The notes beneath the pieces were generated by a model that did not search any database, was not told where the DNA came from, and saw nothing but the letters and a program-made list of their open reading frames with translations. Position numbers and translations under genes: made by a program. A stretch of DNA of 64,000 nucleotides from Mycobacterium sp. 1554424.7 (lineage in GTDB: Bacteria; Actinomycetota; Actinomycetes; Mycobacteriales; Mycobacteriaceae), in the NCBI RefSeq assembly GCF_001665295.1, contig NZ_LZSE01000005.1, forward strand, positions 124,001 through 188,000, given 5' to 3'. This document shows, one piece after another, positions 36,241 through 44,244 of this stretch. Each line of letters starts with the position of its first letter. Within the stretch, counting starts at the first letter, position 1.

Positions 36241-36851
36241 CCGAAACCGCGCCCGGGGTTCGAGGCGGATTCCCCGAAATAAGGCCGGCCGAGCACGCGC
36301 CCCCCGGGCTGGGGCGGTTCGTCGCCGCGATGCGCCGCCTGCAGGACCTGACCGTCTCCACCAACAGTCCGATGTGGAGCACCGCGGCCGAGCACGTCGA
36401 ACAAGCCTGCGCGCTGCTGGACGGGCACCAGGTGCCCGAGGGCGTGGCGCCCGGCGGGCGGGTCCTCGAGCTGCCCGGGCTGGGACATCCGCTGCTGCCG
36501 CCGTGGCTGGTCACCGAATCCGGGCCGGACGGCGTCACCATGCACGGCCACTTCACCCGCGCCCACGTGGGCGGGAACAACGCCGTGCACGGCGGCATGA
36601 TCCCCCTTCTCTACGACTGGCTGTTCGGGATGATCGTTTCCACCGCCGGTGTTCCCCCTACCCGAACCGCCTTCCTGCACGTCGACTACCGCAGCATCAC
36701 GCCGATCGACGAGCCGCTGAGCGCCCAGGGCCGGATCTCGCACGTCGACGGCAGGAAGTTCTTCGTTGCCGCTAGCATGACGGCTGCCGACGGCACACTG
36801 CTCAGCGAAGCCAACGGCCTGATGGTTCGCCTACTACCCCACCAGCCGTGA
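36237..36851 (+). CDS. PaaI-like hotdog thioesterase
   Basis: A 204-residue hotdog protein (ATGA overlap). The long helix is 'GNNAVHGGMIPLLYDWLFGM', equivalent to the HGG motif of PaaI/4-hydroxybenzoyl-CoA thioesterases. The following strands 'TAFLHVDYRSITPIDEPLSA' are typical. It likely hydrolyses an acyl- or aryl-CoA ester. An N-terminal 70-residue extension is not recognised. Operon order oxygenase, cysteine-hydrolase-like, thioesterase, ligase. Confidence 0.87.
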   Translation: MTETAPGVRGGFPEIRPAEHAPPGLGRFVAAMRRLQDLTVSTNSPMWSTAAEHVEQACALLDGHQVPEGVAPGGRVLELPGLGHPLLPPWLVTESGPDGVTMHGHFTRAHVGGNNAVHGGMIPLLYDWLFGMIVSTAGVPPTRTAFLHVDYRSITPIDEPLSAQGRISHVDGRKFFVAASMTAADGTLLSEANGLMVRLLPHQP

Positions 36852-36859
36852 GAGGCAAG

Positions 36860-38512
36860 ATGTCTGACACCGCAACGCAATTCACCGTCCCCGCCGTGGC
36901 AACGGCCGTCGCCGCGGCCATCCCCGACCGCGAGCTGGTGATCCGGGGCGAACGGCGTTACAGCTACGCGCAGCTCCTCGAGCGGGCGAGCCGGCTCGCC
37001 ACCTACCTGCGCTCGCGCGGCCTGGGGTGCCACACCGAGCGCTCGGCGCTCGCCGGCCACGAGGTCGGCCAGGACCTGCTCGGCCTGTACGCCCACAACG
37101 GCAACGAGTTCGTCGAGGCGTTGCTGGGCAGCTTCCTGGCGCGGGTCGCCCCCTTCAACGTCAACTACCGCTACGTCAAGAGCGAGCTTCAGTATCTGCT
37201 GAAGGACGCCGGCGCGACGGCGCTGATCTACCACGCCGCGTTCGCGCCGCGGGTGGCCGAAATCCTGCCGGATCTGCCGCAGCTGCGGGTCCTGATTCAG
37301 ATCGCCGACGACTCGGGCAACGACTTGATCTACGGCGCGGTGGATTACGAGACGGCGCTCGCGTCCAGTTCGCCGGAGCCGCCGCCGGTGGAGCACTCCC
37401 CCGACGATCTCTACGTCCTGTACACCGGTGGGACGACGGGGATGCCGAAGGGTGTGCTGTGGCGCCAGCATGACATCTTCATGACGTCCTTCGGCGGCCG
37501 AAACCTGGTGACGGGCGAGCCCTTTGGCTCCGTCGATCAGATCGTCGCCGGGGCCGCCGCGGGCCCCGGCACCAAGTTGATGATCCTGCCGCCGCTGATC
37601 CACGGCGCCGCGCAGTGGAGCGTGATGACCGCGATCACCACCGGCCAGACCGTCGTATTCCCTTCCGTCGTAGACCATTTCGACGCCGAAGACGTCGTCC
37701 GCACCATCGAGCGCGAGCGGGTGATGACGGTGACGGTGGTCGGTGACGCGATGGCGCGGCCGTTGGTCGCCGCGATCGAGAAAGGTATCGCCGACGTGTC
37801 GTCGTTGGCCGTCGTCGCCAACGGCGGCGCCCTGCTCACCCCGTACGTCAAGCAACAGCTCATCGAAGCGCTGCCCAACGCGCTGGTCATCGACGGCGTC
37901 GGCTCCTCGGAGACCGGCGCGCAGATGCACCACATGTCGATGTCGGGGGCGGTGTCGACCGGCACCTTCAACGCCGGGCCCGACACCTTCGTGGCGGCCG
38001 AGGACCTCACCGCGATCCTGCCGCCCGGTCACGACGGCATGGGATGGCTCGCGCAACGGGGCTACGTTCCGCTCGGCTACAAGGGCGATGCGGCCAAGAC
38101 CGCCAAGACATTTCCGGTGATCGACGGCGTGCGCTACGCGGTTCCCGGCGACCGCGCCCGCCACCGCGCCGACGGCGCGATCGAACTGCTGGGCCGCGAT
38201 TCGGTGACGATCAATTCCGGCGGCGAGAAGATCTTCGTCGAGGAGGTCGAAACCGCGCTCGCGTCGCACCCGGCCGTGGCCGACGTGGTGGTCGCCGGAC
38301 GGCCCAGCGAGCGGTGGGGGCAGGAGGTCGTCGCGATCGTCGCCCTGGCCGAAGGCGCGAGCGCCGACGCCGACGAGCTGATCAAGCATGCCGGCGAGTC
38401 GCTGGCCCGCTACAAGCTTCCCAAGGCGATCGTGTTCCGCCCGGTGATCGAGCGCAGCCCCTCGGGCAAGGCCGACTACCGCTGGGCGCGCGAGCAGGCG
38501 GAGACCGGCTAA
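36860..38512 (+). CDS. FadD19-like acyl-CoA ligase (ANL superfamily)
   Basis: A 550-residue ligase. ATG 36860 is chosen over GTG 36848 because 'GAGAGGCAAG' precedes it. Motifs: 'YTGGTTGMPKGVLWR' P-loop, 'IDGVGSSETGAQ' (A5), 'YAVPGDRARHRADG' (A7), 'SINSGGEK'-like 'TINSGGEKIFVEEVE' (A8) and final 'SPSGKADYRWA' with the catalytic Lys. 'GGTTGMPKGVLWR' and the 'KADYRWA' ending are features of the mycobacterial FadD19/FadD17 group acting on sterol side chains. An insert near residue 60 resembles that in the 52197 ligase. Converges with SMP-30, sharing 4 bp. Confidence 0.9.
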   Translation: MSDTATQFTVPAVATAVAAAIPDRELVIRGERRYSYAQLLERASRLATYLRSRGLGCHTERSALAGHEVGQDLLGLYAHNGNEFVEALLGSFLARVAPFNVNYRYVKSELQYLLKDAGATALIYHAAFAPRVAEILPDLPQLRVLIQIADDSGNDLIYGAVDYETALASSSPEPPPVEHSPDDLYVLYTGGTTGMPKGVLWRQHDIFMTSFGGRNLVTGEPFGSVDQIVAGAAAGPGTKLMILPPLIHGAAQWSVMTAITTGQTVVFPSVVDHFDAEDVVRTIERERVMTVTVVGDAMARPLVAAIEKGIADVSSLAVVANGGALLTPYVKQQLIEALPNALVIDGVGSSETGAQMHHMSMSGAVSTGTFNAGPDTFVAAEDLTAILPPGHDGMGWLAQRGYVPLGYKGDAAKTAKTFPVIDGVRYAVPGDRARHRADGAIELLGRDSVTINSGGEKIFVEEVETALASHPAVADVVVAGRPSERWGQEVVAIVALAEGASADADELIKHAGESLARYKLPKAIVFRPVIERSPSGKADYRWAREQAETG

Positions 38513-39336
38513 GCCGGCAGCCGGATCCGCAACAGCGCCTGCTGATACGACGCGGTGACGAGCAATTCATCCGCGGAGTCCGGAACCAGGCACACGTTCG
38601 TCGGGAGCGCCCCGTCGGGCAACACCACCGCGTCCAAGACCTCGCCCGTCTCGCTGACGAGGTCGAGGCGGTCCGCGCCGGTCAACGCCACCCAGGACGC
38701 GCCGTCGGGCCGCACCGCCATTCCCGCCGGCCATGCCCGATCGAACGTGCACACCTGCTCGCCGGCGTGGCCATCGAGCGAACCCGCGTCGATCGGATAA
38801 CGCACGAGCTGCGCGGGGGACGTGGCGGTCACGAGCAGCCGGGTCGAATCCGGGCTGAAACCAAGGCCGTTGATCCAAACCGGCCCCGAGTCGAGAATCA
38901 ACTCCTTTGCGCCGGTGGCGGTATCGACCGTCCACAGCCACCCCCGCTTGCTTTCGTCGGGGTTGAAGATTTCCATCTCGGCGCGCGTGTCGGTGACCCA
39001 AAGCTTTCCGTTGGGCCCGAACGCGAGATCGTTCGGCGCGTCCATGCCTTTCGCGAGGTAGTCGACGCTGCCGTCGCGGATGACCTGCACGCCGGGCTCG
39101 GACGGCGCGTCGGAACCGAAATTGCCGCCGTTCTGGGCGACATAGATGGATCCGTCGGGTCCGCTGCACAGACCGTTGGGGCCGCCGCCCGCGTCGATCC
39201 GTTCCCGTGCACCCCCATCGGGGTCCATGATGTACACGCAGCCGTGACTGACCGAGACCACCGCGACCCGGCCGTCGGCCAGATAGGCGGGCCCTTCCGT
39301 GAATCCCAAACCGTCAGCGATCATTTCGATCGTCAT
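38509..39336 (-). CDS. SMP-30/gluconolactonase-like beta-propeller protein
   Basis: A 275-residue six-bladed beta-propeller from ATG 39336 ('AGAAGGTGA' upstream). 'GLGFTEGPAY' supplies the Glu metal ligand, 'GGGPNGLCSGPDGSIYVAQN' and 'DAPNDLAFGPNGKLWVTDT' the Asn ligands, and 'FSPDSTRLLVTAT' a later blade. The family hydrolyses lactones or strained esters with a divalent metal. A lactonase would fit a pathway with Baeyer-Villiger or ring-opening steps (inference). Confidence 0.88.
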   Translation of the reverse strand: MTIEMIADGLGFTEGPAYLADGRVAVVSVSHGCVYIMDPDGGARERIDAGGGPNGLCSGPDGSIYVAQNGGNFGSDAPSEPGVQVIRDGSVDYLAKGMDAPNDLAFGPNGKLWVTDTRAEMEIFNPDESKRGWLWTVDTATGAKELILDSGPVWINGLGFSPDSTRLLVTATSPAQLVRYPIDAGSLDGHAGEQVCTFDRAWPAGMAVRPDGASWVALTGADRLDLVSETGEVLDAVVLPDGALPTNVCLVPDSADELLVTASYQQALLRIRLPA

Positions 39337-39473
39337 CAGGTCACCTTCTTCGGCGCTGAACGGCTTGGGCGGCCCGGGCCCACGAAGCCCTGGGGGAATC
39401 ATGGTACGGAAGACGTCGACGGTGCCGCCAGAGATTCTTGCCCGCGCGGGCGCGCCGCCCTCATCGAAGCGAC

Positions 39474-39492
39474 TACCGTTAAGACAACGGTA
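39474..39492. promoter_or_regulatory. 19-bp regulon palindrome, perfect match
   Basis: TACCGTTAAGACAACGGTA matches TACYGT-N7-ACRGTA at all specified positions. With flanking C and G its arms are 8 bp (39473-39480, 39486-39493). It is in the 235-bp divergent gap, 137 nt from the SMP-30 ATG and 79 nt from the SRPBCC ATG. Confidence 0.72.
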
Positions 39493-39571
39493 GGCCTATC
39501 GCTAACGCCTTGGGATCTGCTAAACCTAGAGACGCTTTGACGAACCGCGCCTTCGACGCAAGGGATACGGC

Positions 39572-40048
39572 ATGTCGTTGCTGCAGAAAGACGAGACATT
39601 GACTGCCTCGGTCGAGGTGCGTGCCTCGGCGGACCAGGTTTACGCCGTGGTCTCTGACGTCACGCGAATTCCGGAGTGGAGCCCGGAGACGAGGCGCGCG
39701 GAGTGGCTGGCTCCGGACCGGTTTCGCGCCTGGAACCGCCGACGGCTCGGGCGATGGCGGACCGTCGCGAACGTGGTGGAAGCGTGGCCGGGACACAAGT
39801 TTTCGTTCGTCGTCCAGGCCATGGGGGGCGACTGGACGCAGTGGACCTACCTCATGAAGCCCGGCTCCACGGTCGGTGCCACGCTCCTCACCGAACAGAT
39901 CCGAATGTGCGTCCCGCTGCCGTTCGGCGTGGTGGTTTTCGAACGCCTTTTCCTCTTCGTCGGGGATCGTCGCGCGGACCTGCAACACAATCTCGAGGTC
40001 TCGGTGAACCGGATCCGCGCGATCGTCGAGGCCGGCGTCAATGCGTGA
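39572..40048 (+). CDS. SRPBCC (START/polyketide cyclase-like) family protein
   Basis: A 158-residue helix-grip protein. 'TASVEVRASADQVYAVVSDV' and 'IPEWSPETRRAEWL' are the diagnostic N-terminal strands and loop; a long C-terminal helix ('DLQHNLEVSVNRIRAIVEA') closes the hydrophobic cavity. It binds a lipid, sterol or polyketide-like ligand. First of a pair with an SDR 7 nt downstream, under the 39474 palindrome. Confidence 0.87.
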   Translation: MSLLQKDETLTASVEVRASADQVYAVVSDVTRIPEWSPETRRAEWLAPDRFRAWNRRRLGRWRTVANVVEAWPGHKFSFVVQAMGGDWTQWTYLMKPGSTVGATLLTEQIRMCVPLPFGVVVFERLFLFVGDRRADLQHNLEVSVNRIRAIVEAGVNA

Positions 40049-40055
40049 GGAACCC

Positions 40056-40898
40056 ATGAAATACCAAAACCGCGTCGCCGTGGTCAGCGGCGCCGGCTCC
40101 GGCATCGGGCGCGCACTGACGCTCGCGCTCACCCGCCACGGGGCACGCGTCGCGGCATCCGACATCGATACCGCGGGACTCGCCGAGACCCAAAAGGCCT
40201 GTCCGCCCGGCCGAGTCACGACGTATCAGCTCGACGTCGCGGATCGCGACGCGGTGCTGGCACACGCCGACGACGTGCGACGCGACCTGGGGCCCGCGTC
40301 AATGTTGTTCAACAACGCCGGGGTCGATCTGTTCGCCGGCGTGGCGGACATGTCCTGGAAAGACTTCGACTGGCTCATCGGCGTCAACATCGGTGGTGTC
40401 GTCAACGGGACCAAGGCCTTCCTGCCGCAGCTCGTCGAATCCGGTACACCCCGGCGGCCGGCGCGGTTGGTCAACCTGTCCAGCGCCTTCGGCCTGATCG
40501 CCGTGCCCTACCAAGGCGCCTACAGCACTTCGAAATTCGCGGTGCGCGGGTTCACCGAGGCGCTGCGTCAGGAGATGATCATCGAACGCCGGCCGGTCAC
40601 CGTGCATTGCGTGCACCCGGGCGTAGTGCGCACCAATTTCGGTACGAACATGCGCACCGCGGATAACGAGGATCCCGACCAGGCGGCCAAACTCTTCGCG
40701 CGGGCCGCGCTCACGTCTCCCGGCAAGGCGGCCGAAGTCATCCTGCGGGGAGCCGACAGGAACCGCGCCAGGATTCTCATCGGCCCGGACGGGCGCGTCA
40801 TGGCCGCGGTGCCCCGACTCCTCGGTGCCGGATACGTCGGGCTGCTGGGTCGTGCGGCGAGGCTGACCAACGCCCGTTCGGGGCGTGTGGTCCACTAG
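40056..40898 (+). CDS. Short-chain dehydrogenase/reductase
   Basis: A 280-residue SDR. ATG 40056 is taken because 'GTGAGGAACCC' lies before it; ATG 40041 is the alternative. It has 'SGAGSGIG' near residue 12, 'LDVADRDA', 'FNNAGVD', the catalytic Ser in 'NLSSAFG', 'YSTSK', and 'HPGVVRTNF'. The C-terminal 40 residues include hydrophobic helices that may touch membrane or a lipid substrate. Follows the SRPBCC gene in the same transcript. Confidence 0.9.
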   Translation: MKYQNRVAVVSGAGSGIGRALTLALTRHGARVAASDIDTAGLAETQKACPPGRVTTYQLDVADRDAVLAHADDVRRDLGPASMLFNNAGVDLFAGVADMSWKDFDWLIGVNIGGVVNGTKAFLPQLVESGTPRRPARLVNLSSAFGLIAVPYQGAYSTSKFAVRGFTEALRQEMIIERRPVTVHCVHPGVVRTNFGTNMRTADNEDPDQAAKLFARAALTSPGKAAEVILRGADRNRARILIGPDGRVMAAVPRLLGAGYVGLLGRAARLTNARSGRVVH

Positions 40899-40912
40899 GC
40901 GACCATATTGTC

Positions 40913-40931
40913 TACTGTAATAATTACAGTA
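40913..40931. promoter_or_regulatory. 19-bp regulon palindrome, fully symmetric
   Basis: TACTGTAATAATTACAGTA is a perfect palindrome with 9-bp arms and one central base, the clearest copy of TACYGT-N7-ACRGTA. It lies 51 nt before the P450 GTG and 14 nt after the SDR stop, so it should govern the P450/CoA transferase/thioesterase/thiolase operon. Confidence 0.78.
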
Positions 40932-40982
40932 CGATCTTACGCAAGCACAGCCTGTTCCTGCCGAAGAATGCTGGAGACCTAG

Positions 40983-42179
40983 GTGACGACCAACGTTCAG
41001 ACGAGTGACGAGACCGTCAGCCTGCGTGACCCCTACCCGTTCTTCGCCCACAAGCGGCGGCAGGCCGGCGTGTTCCGCGGGACGGTCATGGACTACTCCA
41101 AGACGCCCGAGTCGTTGCGGCCCAAGCGTGAATATTCCGCGGTGTCGTTCGAGGCGGTGAACACGGTGTTTCGCGACGGCCGGGTGTTCAGCTCCGCGCC
41201 ATACGACAAGACGATCGGCCTCTTCATGGGCCCGACCATTCTGGCGATGGAGGGAAAGAAGCATCGCGACCACCGCAACCTGGTGTCCGCCGCGTTCAAG
41301 TCCAAAGCCCTTGCCCGGTGGGAGCCCACCATCGTGCGGCCGATCTGCAACGCGTTGATCGACGAGTTCATCGAAACCGGCGAAGCAGACCTGGTCCGGC
41401 AATTCACCTTCGAATTCCCCACCCGCGTCATCGCCCGACTGCTGGGCCTGCCGGCCGAAGACCTGCCGATGTTTCGCCAGCACGCCGTCGCGTTGATCAG
41501 CTACCACGTCAACTACGAGCGCGCGTTCGAGGCGTCGGCGGCGCTGAAGGATTACTTCGTCGAGCAGATCGAGCGGCGCAAGTCCAAGCCCACCGAGGAC
41601 ATCATCGGCGATCTGGTCACCGCGGAGATCGACGGCGAAAAGCTCAGCGACGAAGCGATTTACTCCTTCCTGCGCCTGCTGCTGCCCGCCGGGCTGGAGA
41701 CCACGTACCGGTCATCGGGAAACCTGCTGTATCTGCTGCTCACGCATCCGGACCAGTTCGCGGCCGTCCAGGCCGACCGCGAACTGCTGCCCCAGGCAAT
41801 CGAGGAGGGGCTGCGCTACGAGACCCCGCTGACCACGGTGCAGCGGTTCGCGACGGAGGACACCGAACTCGAGGGCGTCGAGATCCCGGCGCGCGCCGTG
41901 ATCGGGGTGTGCATGGGTTCGGCGAACCGCGACGAGCGCCGCTGGGAACGTTCGGAGGAATTCGACATCTTCCGCAAGCACGTCCCGCACATCTCCTTCG
42001 CCGCGGGCGAGCACACCTGCTTGGGTCTGCACCTGGCGCGGCTGGAAACCCGGGTCGCGGTCGGCTGCCTGCTGGATCGGCTGACCAACTTCAGCCTCCT
42101 GACCGCCGACGACCCACACATTCATGGCCAGCCCTTCCGTTCCCCGACGGCTCTTCCAGTGACGTTCGACGCGAAGTAG
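40983..42179 (+). CDS. Cytochrome P450
   Basis: A 398-residue P450 from GTG 40983 ('GGAGAC' upstream). I-helix 'PAGLETTYRSSGNLLYLLLT' is identical to that of the 21574 P450. ExxR is in 'EEGLRYE' and the heme loop is 'FAAGEHTCLGLHLAR' with Cys346. The two are clearly paralogues. It leads an operon with a CoA transferase, thioesterase and thiolase, implying its product enters CoA-dependent degradation. Confidence 0.94.
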   Translation: MTTNVQTSDETVSLRDPYPFFAHKRRQAGVFRGTVMDYSKTPESLRPKREYSAVSFEAVNTVFRDGRVFSSAPYDKTIGLFMGPTILAMEGKKHRDHRNLVSAAFKSKALARWEPTIVRPICNALIDEFIETGEADLVRQFTFEFPTRVIARLLGLPAEDLPMFRQHAVALISYHVNYERAFEASAALKDYFVEQIERRKSKPTEDIIGDLVTAEIDGEKLSDEAIYSFLRLLLPAGLETTYRSSGNLLYLLLTHPDQFAAVQADRELLPQAIEEGLRYETPLTTVQRFATEDTELEGVEIPARAVIGVCMGSANRDERRWERSEEFDIFRKHVPHISFAAGEHTCLGLHLARLETRVAVGCLLDRLTNFSLLTADDPHIHGQPFRSPTALPVTFDAK

Positions 42180-42189
42180 GGTCCGGAAA

Positions 42190-43416
42190 ATGATCAAGGT
42201 GATGGAGGGCTTTCGGGTCCTGGAGCTTGCGCAGTTCACATTCGTCCCGGCGGCGGGGGCGATCCTCGCCGACTGGGGCGCGGACGTCATCAAGGTCGAG
42301 CACCCGGCGCGCGGCGACACCCAGCGCGGCTTCCTCAACATGGGCGGCATCCAGGTCGACCCGAATCGGCACCCGCTGATGGAGCATCCCAACCGGGGCA
42401 AGCGCAGCGTCGGGATCGATGTCTCGACGCCGGGCGGCCAGGAAGTGATCTACGAGCTGGCCAAGACGTCCGACGTGTTCTTGACCAACTACATGCCGGC
42501 GCAGCGGCAGAAGCACAAGTTCGACGTAGAGCACATCCGCGCGGTTAACCCGAACATCGTCTATGCCCGCGGTTCGGCCTACGGCGACAAGGGACCCGAG
42601 CGCGACGTCGGCGGCTACGACGGGACCGCATTCTGGACGCGCAGCGGCGTGGGGTACGCGCTGACGCCCGAGGAGCTGGGTGGTGCCCTGGGACAGGGCA
42701 TTCCGGCGTTCGGCGACTCCATCGGCGGCATGTTCATCGCCGGCGGCATCTCGGCAGCGTTGCTGCACCGCGAACGCACCGGCGAAGCCGTCGAAATGGA
42801 CGTGTCGTTGCTCAGCACGGCCTGGTGGGCGGCGGGCGCCAGCGTGACGCAGGGCATGGAAACCGGTGAGGTGATGCGCACGTCCATGCCGGGCTCCCTT
42901 GCGCCGTCGGTGAATCCGTTCATGGGCAACTACGAAACCTCCGACGGCGGCACGATCAACCTGTGCATCATCAGCCCGACGGGCATCATCCGGGACACCT
43001 TCGAGCACCTCGGCATTCCCAAGGCCGCCGACGATCCCCGCTTCTCCGACGTGCTCCCGCTGATCCAAAACGCCGACGCGGCCGCCGAGCTGATCGCGAA
43101 GGCCATCGCCGCCAAGCCTTTTGCGTATTGGCGCCAGCACCTGAAGACGATGAAGGGTCAGTGGGCCCCGTTCCAGAGCCTCCTCGACCTCGCCGACGAC
43201 GAGCAGGCCATCGCAAACGACATGATCTCCGAGGTCGAACTGGCAAGCGGCGGAAAGCCGTTCCGCGTCGTACGCGGTCCGGTCCAGTTCAACCACGAGC
43301 CGCTGGTGACGACGCGCGCCCCGCAAGCCTCCGAGCACACCGAGATCGTCCTGATGGAGCTCGGCATGGACTGGGACCGCATCGCCGAACTCAAGGACGC
43401 GGGGGCCATCGCTTGA
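42190..43416 (+). CDS. CaiB/BaiF family (class III) CoA transferase
   Basis: A 408-residue complete CoA transferase: 'LELAQFTFVPAAGAILADWG', 'ADVIKVEHPARGD', 'GKRSVGIDVSTPGGQEVI'. The candidate catalytic Asp is in 'FGDSIGGMFIAGGISAAL', followed by 'GEAVEMDVSLLST'. It moves CoA between acids without ATP, and some relatives act as racemases (alpha-methylacyl-CoA racemase); the latter cannot be excluded. 10 nt after the P450. Confidence 0.9.
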   Translation: MIKVMEGFRVLELAQFTFVPAAGAILADWGADVIKVEHPARGDTQRGFLNMGGIQVDPNRHPLMEHPNRGKRSVGIDVSTPGGQEVIYELAKTSDVFLTNYMPAQRQKHKFDVEHIRAVNPNIVYARGSAYGDKGPERDVGGYDGTAFWTRSGVGYALTPEELGGALGQGIPAFGDSIGGMFIAGGISAALLHRERTGEAVEMDVSLLSTAWWAAGASVTQGMETGEVMRTSMPGSLAPSVNPFMGNYETSDGGTINLCIISPTGIIRDTFEHLGIPKAADDPRFSDVLPLIQNADAAAELIAKAIAAKPFAYWRQHLKTMKGQWAPFQSLLDLADDEQAIANDMISEVELASGGKPFRVVRGPVQFNHEPLVTTRAPQASEHTEIVLMELGMDWDRIAELKDAGAIA

Positions 43417-44219
43417 CCGACGCCTACTACGAGCTGGCCGATCCACACGATCAACTGGGTGAGCGGTTCAGCGCGTCGGATCACGTCATCAGCACGTGGT
43501 CACCGACGATGCAGAACGCGGCGCCGGTCTCGGCGCTGCTGGTGCGCGCCCTGGAGCGCTGCTCGCCGCGCGACGACACCCGGCTGAGCCGCGTCGTCGT
43601 CGACCTGCTCGGGCCGGTCCCGGTCGACGGGCCGCTGTGGGTTCGCGCGCACGTCGAGCGCCCGGGAACCAAGATCGAGTTGCTCAACGCCCAAATGCTG
43701 GCGCCGGGTCCCGACGAGCGGCCACGCCCGGTCGCCAACGCGATCGCATGGCGCTTTCAGCAGGGCGACGCGGCGGAGTTGTTCTTCACGCCCACTCCCC
43801 CGCTGAGACCCGTCGGCGAGGGGCGACCCCGCCGGCCCGACAGCGACGCGAACCAGACCTATATCCAGAGCCTGGATTGGCGCTGGCTGAACGACATCCT
43901 CAACGACGTGCCCGGGGAGTGCTGGGCCCGACCCGTCGTCGACCTCGTCAAGGGCGAAGAGATGACGCCGATGCAGCGGCTGTTCGCCGTGGCCGACATC
44001 GCCAACGGCATGGGCAGCCGGCTCAGCGTCACCGAATGGCTGTTTCTGAACACCGATCTCACCGTGCACATCCACCGCGTCCCGGAGGGCGAATGGATCG
44101 GCGTGCGCGCCGAAAACCATTACGGCCGAGACGGAGTCGGCGTCTCCATCGCCACGCTCTTCGACGAACACGGCGCGGTGGCCGCCCTGCAGCAGGCCCA
44201 GCTGGTGCGCCGCCGCTAG
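43413..44219 (+). CDS. TesB-like acyl-CoA thioesterase (double hotdog)
   Basis: A 268-residue product from TTG 43413 overlapping the preceding stop (TTGA). The N-terminal hotdog ('WSPTMQNAAPVSALLVRALE', 'RLSRVVVDLLGPVPVDGPLW') and C-terminal hotdog ('LFAVADIANGMGSRLSV', 'FLNTDLTVHIHRVPEGEWIG') are arranged as in TesB/4HBT_3 thioesterases. It would release free acid from an acyl-CoA. Translationally coupled to the CoA transferase. Confidence 0.85.
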   Translation: MTDAYYELADPHDQLGERFSASDHVISTWSPTMQNAAPVSALLVRALERCSPRDDTRLSRVVVDLLGPVPVDGPLWVRAHVERPGTKIELLNAQMLAPGPDERPRPVANAIAWRFQQGDAAELFFTPTPPLRPVGEGRPRRPDSDANQTYIQSLDWRWLNDILNDVPGECWARPVVDLVKGEEMTPMQRLFAVADIANGMGSRLSVTEWLFLNTDLTVHIHRVPEGEWIGVRAENHYGRDGVGVSIATLFDEHGAVAALQQAQLVRRR

Positions 44220-44244
44220 AGCCGCCCGAGACAAGGAGTTACAG

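Noticed and set aside
34622-38512. Naming the Rieske gene kshA and the cluster as the canonical cholesterol regulon
   Set aside because: Motifs fit a KshA-like oxygenase, but KstR/KstR2-type operators and the hsaABCD ring-degradation genes are absent.
38044-39540. A 498-codon plus-strand frame across the end of FadD and the SMP-30 gene
   Set aside because: Low-complexity Arg/Gly/His content; it covers the well-supported minus-strand beta-propeller gene.
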